Shown in pieces: positions 46,168 through 54,647 of a DNA stretch of 64,000 nt. The notes under the pieces are model-generated. The model worked only from the letters and a program-made list of their open reading frames with translations. It searched no databases and had not been told where the DNA came from. Numbering within the stretch: position 1 is the stretch's first letter; each line of letters begins with the position of its first letter. The stretch spans positions 815,826 to 879,825 of the forward strand of contig JADKGY010000029.1 in NCBI GenBank assembly GCA_016722045.1. The letters run 5' to 3'. A program made the position numbers and the translations under genes. The stretch comes from Candidatus Opimibacter skivensis (lineage in GTDB: Bacteria; Bacteroidota; Bacteroidia; Chitinophagales; Saprospiraceae).

Positions 46168-49067
46168 GATTCAACTGCTTCAGAAGTCACATAAGACTCA
46201 ATCGGTGGACAAGTACATACAAGATTACGGTCACCAAATGCATTGTCAACCCTGGCGACAGAAGCCCAAAATTTATGCCGATGACGAAGCAACGGTAATG
46301 GATATGCTGCTTCACTTCTTGAATAAGGCAGAGTCCATTCATCTCCAGTTATCACAGCAAGTGTGTGCGGTGCATTGGAAAGCAAATTATTATCAGCCGG
46401 CTGAAGGCCGCTCCTTACATGATCAATTTCCTTGTGAATCTGAATCATAGCATCGCAAAATAAATCGAGCTCAGCTTTAGATTCACTCTCCGTAGGTTCG
46501 ATCATGATTGTACCTGGAACAGGGAAAGATAAGGTAGGTGCATGAAAACCATAATCTATCAATCGCTTAGCCACATCTTCAGCAGAAACACCTGCCGGTT
46601 TGAAAGGACGCAGATCGATAATCAATTCATGAGCAGTTCTTCCGGCTTCACCGGTATATAAGATTTCAAAATATTTCTCAAGTCTTGACTTAATATAATT
46701 CGATGCCAGAATCGCATGAATGGTGGATGAGGTCAATCCATCCGGGCCCAACATCCTGATATAACCATAAGAGATCAGTAATACAGAGGCACTGCCCCAC
46801 GCTGCGCTTGAGACTGCGTCAATAGCATCTGAACCGCCAACTTTGTTGAATGGATGTCCAGGTAAGAAAGGTGCCAACTTTTCATTGACGCAAATAGGCC
46901 CCATGCCAGGTCCTCCGCCACCATGTGGAATGGCAAATGTTTTATGGAGATTGAGGTGACACACATCCGCTCCGATAAAACCGGGACTTGTGAGTCCAAC
47001 CTGTGCATTCATATTGGCGCCATCCAGATAAACAAGGCCACCATGCTTGTGGATGACATTGCAAAGTTCTTTGATCGTTGTTTCAAAAACACCATGCGTA
47101 GAAGGATAGGTCACCATCGCAGCTGCGAGACGATCAGAATATTTTTCAGCTTGTGCATTCAGATCGGACATATCTATGTTGCCACGTTCATCACACTTGA
47201 CTACCACCACTTCCATTCCTGCCATCACAGCGCTTGCGGGATTGGTGCCATGTGCAGATTGAGGAATCAATGAGATGTTTCGATATGATTGTCCGTTTGC
47301 TTCGTGATATGCTCTGATCGTCAGCAGACCGGTGAGTTCGCCCTGGGCGCCGGAATTAGGTTGCAATGAACATGCTTTCATTCCGGTGATTTCACAGAGG
47401 TAAGCTGATAACTCATCAAATATCCGGTGGTAACCTGACGCCTGTGCATCCGGTACAAACGGATGAAGACTTGAAAATTCCGGCCAGCTCACAGGGAACA
47501 TTTCCGATGCAGCATTGAGCTTCATCGTACAAGAACCCAGTGGTATCATAGCATGCATCAGGGAGAGGTCTTTATTCTCCAGTGATTTGATATATCGCAT
47601 CAATTCGGTTTCGGTGCGATACATACTGAATAACGGATGTGACAGGTAATCATCTTTACGAAGAAGATGGTCCGGTATCATCATTGTATTTGCTTTCGAC
47701 ACATCTGATGATTCCTTTTTATTAAGCGCCAGAGAAAACACTGAACAGATATCAAGGAGATCTTCTTTTGAAACAGTTTCATCGAGACTAATACGAATAT
47801 CATCAGGCGTGTAGTAAAAATTAATTTTCCTGATTTCCGCTTCAGCTTTGATCCTATTTTTAATTTCCGAAGAAACAGGAATGGTAAGTGTATCAAAGAA
47901 TCTATCATGAATAGGCACAAGACCAATGGACTTGAGATGCTGATAAACAGCGGCTGTCTTTGCATGTACATCAGTGGCAATTTTCTTCAATTGCTGAGGC
48001 CCATGATAAACCGCATACATACCCGCCATGAAAGCCAATAAGGCCTGGGCTGTACAAATATTGGAGGTAGCTTTTTCACGTTTGATATGTTGCTCCCGGG
48101 TGCCAAGAGCCATACGAAGAGCGCGTTTTCCAAATTTGTCAACAGAGACACCTATAATACGTCCGGGTATGGCTCGTTTGTATTCTTCCTTTGTTGCAAA
48201 AAATGCAGCATGAGGGCCACCGAACCCAATCGGCACTCCGAACCTTTGTGTATTTCCGATAACTACATCTGCACCCCATTGTCCGGGAGGTGTAAGTAAA
48301 GTGAGTGCTAACAAATCAGAGGCCACAGCGACTTTGATCTGATCTGCCTGCCAGGATTTTACTTTTTCACTATAATCTTGTACTGCACCTGTTGCATCAG
48401 GATACTGAAGCATGACGCCAAAAAAATCATCTCCTCCATTCCATGTCTTCCAATCACCTGTGACGATGGAAATACCTATTGGCTTGGCTCTTGATTTGAG
48501 AACTGCCAGTGTCTGTGGGAAAATATTCTGATCAACAAAAAATTTAGATGGTGAAGAAGATCCATTTTTTGATTTTTTCGAAGATAAGTGATACAACATA
48601 CCCATAGCTTCGCCGGCTGCAGTCCCTTCATCAAGCAGAGAAGCATTTGCAATAGGGAGTCCTGTAAGATCGCTTACGACAGTTTGAAAATTTAGAAGCG
48701 CTTCTAATCGCCCCTGTGAAATTTCAGCCTGGTAGGGCGTGTATTGTGTGTACCATCCCGGATTTTCGAAAATATTTCTTTTGATCACAGAAGGTGTGTG
48801 CGTACCATAGTATCCAAGTCCGATGTAGGACCTGAAGACCTTGTTACCTTCTGCTATCGAACGCATGTGACGCAGATATTCCTGTTCGGAAAGTGCAGCC
48901 GGAATATCTAAATGTCCCGGAAGCCGGATGTCAGACGGAATCGTCTCCGCTATCAACTGATCAAGACTGTCTGCATTGAGTACAGATAACATTTCTTTCA
49001 ATTCATCCGGATCGGATGTACCAATATGCCTTTGAGCGAAACCGGTCATTATTCCTTGTTTTGACAT
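46164..49067 (-). CDS. gcvP: glycine dehydrogenase (decarboxylating), P-protein of the glycine cleavage system
   Basis: 967 residues, the fused single-chain form. It decarboxylates glycine with pyridoxal phosphate and passes the aminomethyl group to the H-protein lipoyl arm. The PLP Lys is in HLNLHKTFAIPHGGGGPG near residue 707. The N-terminal RHIGTSD and the LIPLGSCTMKLN-type motif (IPLGSCTMKLNA) are typical. gcvT and gcvH are not in the window. It lies 60 bp after metK and overlaps hldD by 4 bp. No glycine riboswitch is visible in the 60-bp spacer. Confidence 0.97.
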   Translation of the reverse strand: MSKQGIMTGFAQRHIGTSDPDELKEMLSVLNADSLDQLIAETIPSDIRLPGHLDIPAALSEQEYLRHMRSIAEGNKVFRSYIGLGYYGTHTPSVIKRNIFENPGWYTQYTPYQAEISQGRLEALLNFQTVVSDLTGLPIANASLLDEGTAAGEAMGMLYHLSSKKSKNGSSSPSKFFVDQNIFPQTLAVLKSRAKPIGISIVTGDWKTWNGGDDFFGVMLQYPDATGAVQDYSEKVKSWQADQIKVAVASDLLALTLLTPPGQWGADVVIGNTQRFGVPIGFGGPHAAFFATKEEYKRAIPGRIIGVSVDKFGKRALRMALGTREQHIKREKATSNICTAQALLAFMAGMYAVYHGPQQLKKIATDVHAKTAAVYQHLKSIGLVPIHDRFFDTLTIPVSSEIKNRIKAEAEIRKINFYYTPDDIRISLDETVSKEDLLDICSVFSLALNKKESSDVSKANTMMIPDHLLRKDDYLSHPLFSMYRTETELMRYIKSLENKDLSLMHAMIPLGSCTMKLNAASEMFPVSWPEFSSLHPFVPDAQASGYHRIFDELSAYLCEITGMKACSLQPNSGAQGELTGLLTIRAYHEANGQSYRNISLIPQSAHGTNPASAVMAGMEVVVVKCDERGNIDMSDLNAQAEKYSDRLAAAMVTYPSTHGVFETTIKELCNVIHKHGGLVYLDGANMNAQVGLTSPGFIGADVCHLNLHKTFAIPHGGGGPGMGPICVNEKLAPFLPGHPFNKVGGSDAIDAVSSAAWGSASVLLISYGYIRMLGPDGLTSSTIHAILASNYIKSRLEKYFEILYTGEAGRTAHELIIDLRPFKPAGVSAEDVAKRLIDYGFHAPTLSFPVPGTIMIEPTESESKAELDLFCDAMIQIHKEIDHVRSGLQPADNNLLSNAPHTLAVITGDEWTLPYSRSEAAYPLPLLRHRHKFWASVARVDNAFGDRNLVCTCPPIESYVTSEAVES

Positions 49068-49127
49068 TTGATTAAAGAGGGTATAATCTGCGCTTCAACG
49101 AAAAAATAAATTTTAAGTTGAAGACTT

Positions 49128-50426
49128 CTATTTCAATTTAAATGCTTTCTTGATTTCTGCTACTTTATCCAGTTTTTCCCAGGTAAAGGTTTCGATTTTT
49201 ATTTTCTTGATCTTTCCGCTGCCGTCTTTGAATTCGACAGTCTTTTTTTCAGAAACCCTGCCCATGTGTCCATAAGAAGCTGTAACTCCATAGATGGGTT
49301 TTCTCAACTGAAGTCTTTGTTCTATATCATAAGGCCTCATCGGAAAAATCTGTTTCACTTTTTCCGCAATTTCTGCGTCTGTCATATTTACTTTCAACAT
49401 GCCAGTGCCATAAGAATTGATATAAATATTTGTTGGTTCGGCCACTCCGATAGCATACGAAACCTGTACCAGTACTTCATCACATACGCCTGCTGCGACA
49501 AGATTTTTTGCAATGTGGCGCGTTGCATAAGCTGCAGATCTATCTACCTTACTTGGATCTTTTCCGGAGAATGCTCCACCCCCATGTGCGCCTTTACCAC
49601 CGTATGTATCGACGATAATTTTTCTTCCGGTCAAACCTGTATCTCCATGTGGTCCTCCAATGACAAAATTGCCTGTAGGGTTGATATGGTATTTGATATG
49701 ATCAGTGAAAAGCTTTTTCAAAGAAGGCTTCAATTTACTTTTCACTTTTGGAAGAACGATATTGATCACATCAGATGAGATCTGAGTCTGCATTGCTTTT
49801 TGAGACTTCAGTTTTTCTGCATCACTATCATTTTTTGGCTTTACAAATTCATCATGCTGGGTACTCAATACAATGGAATCAATCCGGATAGGCTTATTGT
49901 CATCACTATATTCAATGGTCACCTGGGATTTGGCATCGGGACGAAGATATTTCATCAGTTTGCCTTCCTTTCGAATAGCTGAAAGTTCGATCAGAATCCG
50001 ATGAGCGAGATCTAAGGCCAGAGGCATGTAATTATCTGTTTCAGCTGTTGCGTAACCAAACATCATTCCCTGGTCGCCTGCGCCTTGTTCTTCCTTTTTC
50101 TGTCGTTCGACACCCTGGTTGATATCGGCAGATTGTTCGTGAATGGAAGAAAGGATACCGCATGATTTGGCTTCAAACATGTATTCGCTCTTGTTGTAAC
50201 CGATCCGATCGATGACATCACGGGCTATTTGTTGTAAATCCAGGTAGGTTTTAGACTTGACTTCACCTGCGAGGACAACCTGGCCTGTGGTGACGAGGGT
50301 TTCGCAAGCTACTTTGGATTGAGGATCAAAGGCGATAAAGTGGTCAACAAGTGCATCAGATATCTGGTCTGCGACTTTATCAGGATGGCCTTCAGAGACT
50401 GATTCTGAGGTAAATAGATAAGGCAT
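49128..50426 (-). CDS. metK: S-adenosylmethionine synthase
   Basis: 432 residues, long relative to the E. coli enzyme but usual for Bacteroidota; the extra length includes a Lys-rich insert (KNDSDAEKLKSQKA near 198-211) and a C-terminal extension. It makes AdoMet from methionine and ATP. Motifs: SESVSEGHPDKVADQISDA near 7-25, GAGDQGMMFGYA near 115, and the P-loop-like GGGAFSGKDPSKVDRSAAY near 282-300. It is the first gene of a probable metK-gcvP-hldD run. No SAM riboswitch is seen upstream. Confidence 0.97.
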   Translation of the reverse strand: MPYLFTSESVSEGHPDKVADQISDALVDHFIAFDPQSKVACETLVTTGQVVLAGEVKSKTYLDLQQIARDVIDRIGYNKSEYMFEAKSCGILSSIHEQSADINQGVERQKKEEQGAGDQGMMFGYATAETDNYMPLALDLAHRILIELSAIRKEGKLMKYLRPDAKSQVTIEYSDDNKPIRIDSIVLSTQHDEFVKPKNDSDAEKLKSQKAMQTQISSDVINIVLPKVKSKLKPSLKKLFTDHIKYHINPTGNFVIGGPHGDTGLTGRKIIVDTYGGKGAHGGGAFSGKDPSKVDRSAAYATRHIAKNLVAAGVCDEVLVQVSYAIGVAEPTNIYINSYGTGMLKVNMTDAEIAEKVKQIFPMRPYDIEQRLQLRKPIYGVTASYGHMGRVSEKKTVEFKDGSGKIKKIKIETFTWEKLDKVAEIKKAFKLK

Positions 50427-50551
50427 GAAAAAATAGGTTTATTAAATTGTGAATACCGATTGATTTTACAAGCACCAATAAGCCAATCTGATAAAAAGGA
50501 AAGGCCTGTATTTGGAGGCGCAAAAATAGGGATTTTATCGGCTTCCCACTC

Positions 50552-50612
50552 GTTTCGACTCCGCTCAACGACCGGAGGTGTGTTGCCCAATAATGTTTCG
50601 GCTCCGCTCAAC
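50552..50612. repeat. pair of short direct repeats GTTTCG[AG]CTCCGCTCAAC
   Basis: Two 18-bp near-identical copies (50552-50569 and 50595-50612) lie between metK and the FAH-family gene. I recall similar TTCGACTCCGCTCAAC strings as dispersed intergenic repeats in Bacteroidota genomes; its role is unknown. Confidence 0.6.
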
Positions 50613-50630
50613 ATAAAAGCTGTTGATTCC

Positions 50631-51245
50631 TTATTTTATTTCACAGGTTAGCATCTGGCGTCCTTCGATGGAACCGATCAGGATATCACCTTTTTTGACA
50701 GGGCCAACACCTGCGGGTGTGCCTGTGTAGATATAGTCGCCTACCTGCAATTTGAAGAAGCGTGAAGTGTAGCAGATGATGTCATTGAATGAATAGATCA
50801 TGAGTGCACTATCGCCTTGCTGAACTACTTTTCCATTTAGAGACATTGCAAAATGGATGGATTCAAGATTCGGCAATGTGGATTTGTCAATAAATTCCTT
50901 GCTTAATCCGGCGCTGTTATCCCATGCTTTTGCTATTTCCCAAGGGTGTCCTTTTTCTTTGCATCGTTGCTGAAGATCACGGGCAGTAAAATCTATTCCG
51001 AAACCGATCTCCTGATAATAAGAGTCTGCAAATTCAGGTTGGATGCTGCGACCATTTTTGCAAATTTTTAAAACAAGTTCGGCCTCGTAATTTAGATCAT
51101 TGGTAAAGTCAGGATAATACAAAGGTTTATTGGCCGTAAGTATTGCAGAATGAGGTTTCATGAACAGCATTGGAGAATCCGGGACTTCATTTCCAAGTTC
51201 TGCAGCATGTGCTACGTAGTTTCGGCCGACACAGATGATCTTCAT
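50631..51245 (-). CDS. fumarylacetoacetate hydrolase family protein
   Basis: 204 residues, the compact single-domain form. Metal ligands are visible in YEAELVL (E-x-E, near residue 54-56) and in the GFGIDFTARDLQ segment near 82-93; the family signature YTGTPAGVGPVKKGD lies near 173-187. Members hydrolyse or decarboxylate beta-dicarbonyl compounds, for example acylpyruvates or oxaloacetate; the substrate cannot be read from the sequence. It lies 39 bp downstream of trpS, and a short octamer array occupies that spacer up to its ATG. Confidence 0.93.
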   Translation of the reverse strand: MKIICVGRNYVAHAAELGNEVPDSPMLFMKPHSAILTANKPLYYPDFTNDLNYEAELVLKICKNGRSIQPEFADSYYQEIGFGIDFTARDLQQRCKEKGHPWEIAKAWDNSAGLSKEFIDKSTLPNLESIHFAMSLNGKVVQQGDSALMIYSFNDIICYTSRFFKLQVGDYIYTGTPAGVGPVKKGDILIGSIEGRQMLTCEIK

Positions 51246-51247
51246 GG

Positions 51248-51276
51248 TGAGAGAGTGAGAGAGTAAGAGAGTGAGA
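51248..51276. repeat. short octamer array (GTGAGAGA/GTAAGAGA)
   Basis: Three to four units of the same octamer found at 42611-42712 fill the trpS-FAH spacer, directly abutting the FAH start codon, where a ribosome-binding region would be expected. Read on the coding strand it is CT-rich, with no Shine-Dalgarno-like purines. Confidence 0.8.
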
Positions 51277-51284
51277 ATTATTGA

Positions 51285-52316
51285 TTAGATAGATCTAACG
51301 TTTTGTAAGCCGATTAAATCTTTTACTTCCATTATAGTTTTTTGAGCTTGTTTTCTGATCCTTACAGACGCATCTTTTACTTGTTCGATATAAGGTTCAG
51401 GGTTTTGTTCAATCTCTTTTCTTTTTTCTCTGAAGGAATCCGACATAGCTATAATATAATCGGCGGTAGTCTCTTTCAGTTTACCATATTGTAATGTTCC
51501 ATTCATTGCATCAGACCGGAGTGAATTGGCTATTTCTTTTCCTCCTGCCGCTTCAAGGAGTAAGAATAGATTCTCAACTCCCGGGCTAATCTTTCCAATT
51601 GGTGTATCGCCTGAATCAGTTACTGCAGTTTTGATTTGTTTACGGATCGCATCGGGTTCTGAAAAAATATTGATAAAATGTTTTGGACCGAGTGATGCAC
51701 TCATTTTTTTGAGTGGGTCGGAAGTTGACATTACTTTTGGTATTTCGGTATAGAGTGTTTCCGGAAGAACAAAATATTCCTGGCCTACAATCTGATTGAA
51801 ACGTTGCGCAATATTGCGGGATAGTTCCAGATGTTGATCCTGATCTTTTCCGACAGGAACATAATCTGCCCGGTAGATCAATATATCAGCAGCTTGCAAT
51901 ACAGGGTAGGTAAAAAGTCCGGTAGAAATAAAAGCATCTTTATCCTTTTCATTGATTTGCTGACTCTTGTCTTTGAACTGCGTCATGCGGGATACTTCTC
52001 CATATGAGCTCAGACAATTGAATATCCATGCCAGTTCTGTGTGTTCCGGAATCATGGATTGAATGAACAAATGTTTTGGTTCCAATCCGACGGCTATAAG
52101 ATCGAAAGCTAACTTCCAAACCTGATCTCTGAGTGTCTTAGGGTTGAAGGGCATGGTCAGTGCATGATAATCTACAACACAGTAGATACAATCATATTTC
52201 TCCTGGAGATCGACCCAATTCTTCACAGCGCCGAAATAGCGACCAAGATGAAGATCGCCTGTAGGTTGAATTCCTGAGAGTACTTGTTTTCTGCGGGGTT
52301 GTGTTTCAGAGGACAT
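51285..52316 (-). CDS. trpS: tryptophanyl-tRNA synthetase
   Basis: 343 residues, normal length for the bacterial class I enzyme that charges tRNA-Trp. The HIGH-type motif is PTGDLHLG near residue 18-25. The second signature reads KKMSAS near 205 rather than KMSKS: the second Lys of the loop is Ala. The V-P-V-G-K-D-Q-x-Q-H-x-E motif is intact (VPVGKDQDQHLE). It lies 8 bp after the RidA gene, indicating co-transcription. Confidence 0.95.
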   Translation of the reverse strand: MSSETQPRRKQVLSGIQPTGDLHLGRYFGAVKNWVDLQEKYDCIYCVVDYHALTMPFNPKTLRDQVWKLAFDLIAVGLEPKHLFIQSMIPEHTELAWIFNCLSSYGEVSRMTQFKDKSQQINEKDKDAFISTGLFTYPVLQAADILIYRADYVPVGKDQDQHLELSRNIAQRFNQIVGQEYFVLPETLYTEIPKVMSTSDPLKKMSASLGPKHFINIFSEPDAIRKQIKTAVTDSGDTPIGKISPGVENLFLLLEAAGGKEIANSLRSDAMNGTLQYGKLKETTADYIIAMSDSFREKRKEIEQNPEPYIEQVKDASVRIRKQAQKTIMEVKDLIGLQNVRSI

Positions 52317-52324
52317 ATTGAATC

Positions 52325-52714
52325 TTATTTGGAACCAAAATGAGCGATGGCAGAAATTTCAATATTGACAAATTTTGGAAGTGCGGATACCTGTACGAGC
52401 GCTCTTGCGGGAGGTATACCTTCGTTGAAGTAGGTAGCGTAAACCGCATTGATGCGTGAAAATAAATTCATGTCTGTGACAAAAACGGTGCAGCTCACAA
52501 CATCGTTGTAATCAAGATCGGCTTCGATAAGGATAGCGCCGATATTTTTAAGTACCTGATGAGTTTCATCCTCAATCGTGGTGGTCACAAGCTCACCTGT
52601 AGAAGGATCAATAGCAATTTGCCCTGAAATGTAGAGAGTCTTACCTGCCTGAATAGCCTGGCTGTATGGGCCAATGGGAGCAGGAGCGTTTGTCGTGAGG
52701 TGAGCTTGTTTCAT
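52325..52714 (-). CDS. ridA: RidA family reactive intermediate deaminase
   Basis: 129 residues. RidA hydrolyses reactive enamine/imine products of PLP enzymes such as threonine dehydratase. Recognised from PIGPYSQAI near residue 17, ISGQIAIDPSTGEL near 29-42, the catalytic Arg in PPARALVQVSALPK near 103-110 and the Glu in VNIEISAIA near the end. It is the first gene of the trpS-FAH run. Confidence 0.95.
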   Translation of the reverse strand: MKQAHLTTNAPAPIGPYSQAIQAGKTLYISGQIAIDPSTGELVTTTIEDETHQVLKNIGAILIEADLDYNDVVSCTVFVTDMNLFSRINAVYATYFNEGIPPARALVQVSALPKFVNIEISAIAHFGSK

Positions 52715-52754
52715 TGGAAGTTAGATTCTGACAATTGGATGATAGAAAGCAATG

Positions 52755-52798
52755 ATAAAATAGCAAAGGCTCCCTGACCTGAAGTGACCGGGGAGCCT
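52755..52798 (-). terminator. terminator after rpmF
   Basis: A perfect 8-bp stem (AGGCTCCC/GGGAGCCT) with a 16-nt loop is followed on the minus strand by TTGCTATTTTATC. The T-tract is interrupted, so efficiency is uncertain. Confidence 0.6.
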
Positions 52799-52829
52799 CT
52801 GATGCAAATGAATAGTGCTACAGAAGAAT

Positions 52830-53024
52830 TTATTCTTCCAGCCCCGGTGTTTTGACGAGCATCTGACCTTTGTAATAAAGATGTCCGTCATGGTCATAGG
52901 CTTTGTGCCAGACGTGAGGTTCACCGGTTTCAGTGCAGATGGCTATCTGTGGTGCAGTAGCTTTATACGTTGTGCGGCGTTTGTGTTTCCGCTGTTTGGA
53001 ATGTCGACTCTTAGGATGTGCCAT
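52830..53024 (-). CDS. rpmF: 50S ribosomal protein L32
   Basis: 64 residues, normal length. The basic N-terminus MAHPKSRHSKQRKHKRRT and the ICTETGEPHVWHKA segment identify it. The paired Cys of zinc-binding L32 versions are absent (a single Cys is seen), as is frequent in this phylum. It follows the DUF177 gene, the conserved arrangement of yceD-rpmF, though here the spacer of about 85 bp is filled by repeats of the type TCAGTATTC/TCAGTTA. Confidence 0.96.
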   Translation of the reverse strand: MAHPKSRHSKQRKHKRRTTYKATAPQIAICTETGEPHVWHKAYDHDGHLYYKGQMLVKTPGLEE

Positions 53025-53120
53025 GATTAATCAGTATTCGGTTATCAGTATTCAGTTATCAGTATTCATTCAACTTTGAACAAACATGTAATTTTTAGAT
53101 ATCAGTTATCAGTTATCTAT
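53025..53120. repeat. heptamer-type repeats TCAGTTA / TCAGTATT between DUF177 gene and rpmF
   Basis: Imperfect units (TCAGTATTC, GGTTATCAGTATTC, TCAGTTATCAGTTATC) span the spacer on both sides. On the coding strand the DUF177 gene ends GAT AAC TGA, and this 7-bp string TGATAAC continues as the repeat, so the stop codon belongs to the array. Confidence 0.8.
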
Positions 53121-53645
53121 TACTTTTTTCAAATCGTCCCAGGGTGAATCTTCATCACCATCGTCGGGATTATTATTTTCTTCATTTTTAGAGAGATATG
53201 ACAGGACGACCATATCGCATGGTGGATCGGGCAGACTATCACAATCTTCGATGCGACGACGAATCGGAATTGAAAGCAAGATAAAATCATAGATATGCGA
53301 TCCAATATTCAATTCTGAAACTTCCGGATGAACGAAAATAACTTCGTCCGTCGTCTCCTTTGGATCTCCAAATTTGACGATGATATCGTATTCACCACTT
53401 ACTGGCATTTGAATCGGGGCTGAACAACGATCACATGGAGTGTCTACGATGCCGTTAATAAGGAAATAAAGAGTTGTTATTCCTGCTGAACGGTGTAGGT
53501 TCATTGTGACTGTGAAATTGCCTTTTTCAACATCTGGTTGGTCATTAAATAAAACCAGAAATTCAGGACCCAGGCTCCATTCGAGCATGGCCTGATCTGC
53601 TTTAAGGGTTGCTACCGGTATCCGAAAAGGTGCCAATGCATCCAT
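53109..53645 (-). CDS. DUF177 (YceD-like) protein
   Basis: 178 residues. It has the DUF177 core: a CDRCSAPIQMPVSGEYDIIVKFG segment (CDRC near residue 72, then the beta strand) and an acidic middle and tail (NNPDDGDEDSPWDDL). DUF177/YceD proteins are nearly always encoded next to rpmF and are linked to 23S rRNA accumulation or large-subunit assembly. The genomic context here agrees. Confidence 0.9.
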   Translation of the reverse strand: MDALAPFRIPVATLKADQAMLEWSLGPEFLVLFNDQPDVEKGNFTVTMNLHRSAGITTLYFLINGIVDTPCDRCSAPIQMPVSGEYDIIVKFGDPKETTDEVIFVHPEVSELNIGSHIYDFILLSIPIRRRIEDCDSLPDPPCDMVVLSYLSKNEENNNPDDGDEDSPWDDLKKVIDN

Positions 53646-53734
53646 CTCCCAAAGAACTTTTTTATTAAAATGGAGCGCAAAGATAGGGAAAGGATTTGGG
53701 ATTTTTGATTTTGGAATTAGGATTTTAAGCCATC

Positions 53735-53767
53735 ATTTGCCCCTAAATCCCCTAAAGGGGACTTTTA
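53735..53767. repeat. dispersed palindromic repeat, copy 1 (CCCCTAAATCCCCTAAAGGGGA)
   Basis: ATTTGCCCCTAAATCCCCT followed by AAAGGGGACTTTT recurs with one change at 57790-57822. The CCCCT/AGGGG arms can pair. I recall similar strings as common intergenic repeats in Bacteroidota. Confidence 0.7.
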
Positions 53768-53845
53768 ATCCCAATCAAAATAGGTAACTTATTGATAATT
53801 AATAATTTAAAGTAGAATAAGGGACACTTATGAATAAGAAAGTAC

Positions 53846-54442
53846 TTATCTCATTTTAGGCCGTCTGCGTTTGCCGCCGGGTTGCATGGCCTGGCCGGAT
53901 CTCAGATGGACTGCATTTCCGCTTTGGTTGAGGGCTTTTTCGAACTGTTTGATCTGATCTTTAAGCATGCCTTCGGAGACGTTGAATTTTTTGATTTGAT
54001 GGAAATAGGCTTTTGCCTGAGGCCATTTGCCTTGGTTTGCTTTAATGTTGGCTAATTGAAGGTAGACAAGGGCACGTTCGTTGTCCGAGGGGAGCTTGAG
54101 GTCCTTGGCTTTTTCAAAATAGCCTTCAGCTTCATCAGGCCGATTAAGATTGGCGGCTATACTGCCTTTCATAATAAAATAGAAGGCTCTATTCGTAACG
54201 TACAGCCAGTTTGGGTTAAGTGTCCATTTCAGACGCTCTTCGGCTTCAACGAATTTGACTTTTTCCAGTAATTGAGCTGCGGACTGAACAGTGCCAAGGA
54301 GAATATAAGAAACGAGGAAGCCAATACCGATCAGGATAAATGGAAAACCATACCAGAATCCAGCTGTAAAAACTAATGTAAAGCCTCCGAAAATGCCAAT
54401 AATAATGGCGGCTATTTTAAGTTTCAGATTGATTGTAAACAT
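53846..54442 (-). CDS. membrane protein with TPR-like repeats
   Basis: 198 residues. Two adjacent transmembrane helices (about 8-30 and 32-52) are followed by a soluble domain with about three TPR-like helix pairs (WLYVTNRAFYFIMKGSIAANL, DEAEGYFEKAKDL, ALVYLQLANIKANQGKWPQAKAYF) and a basic tail ending GGKRRRPKMR. I do not recognise a named family. It would be an inner-membrane protein with the TPR domain most likely cytoplasmic. It is divergent from the symporter gene. Confidence 0.8.
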   Translation of the reverse strand: MFTINLKLKIAAIIIGIFGGFTLVFTAGFWYGFPFILIGIGFLVSYILLGTVQSAAQLLEKVKFVEAEERLKWTLNPNWLYVTNRAFYFIMKGSIAANLNRPDEAEGYFEKAKDLKLPSDNERALVYLQLANIKANQGKWPQAKAYFHQIKKFNVSEGMLKDQIKQFEKALNQSGNAVHLRSGQAMQPGGKRRRPKMR

Positions 54443-54647
54443 GGGGCGAAGGTAGGAAAAGGTAAACGGTAATCAGTAAACGGTATTCAGTAACAAAATC
54501 GATGGACAATTGGCCATCAGCAGTGGGCAACAAGCAATGGGCAACAAGTGGGCAATAAGTAAAATCAGGAAATATGAATTTGGGATTTCAATTCTGAAAT
54601 GAAATGTCGACCTTTCTGCACAACATCAACGAAACAATCAACACATC

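Noticed and set aside
49068..49127. Glycine riboswitch upstream of gcvP
   Set aside because: Only 60 bp separate it from metK and no aptamer-like sequence is present.
50427..50630. SAM riboswitch upstream of metK
   Set aside because: No conserved core or suitable set of helices is seen; the region holds two short GTTTCG[AG]CTCCGCTCAAC repeats instead.
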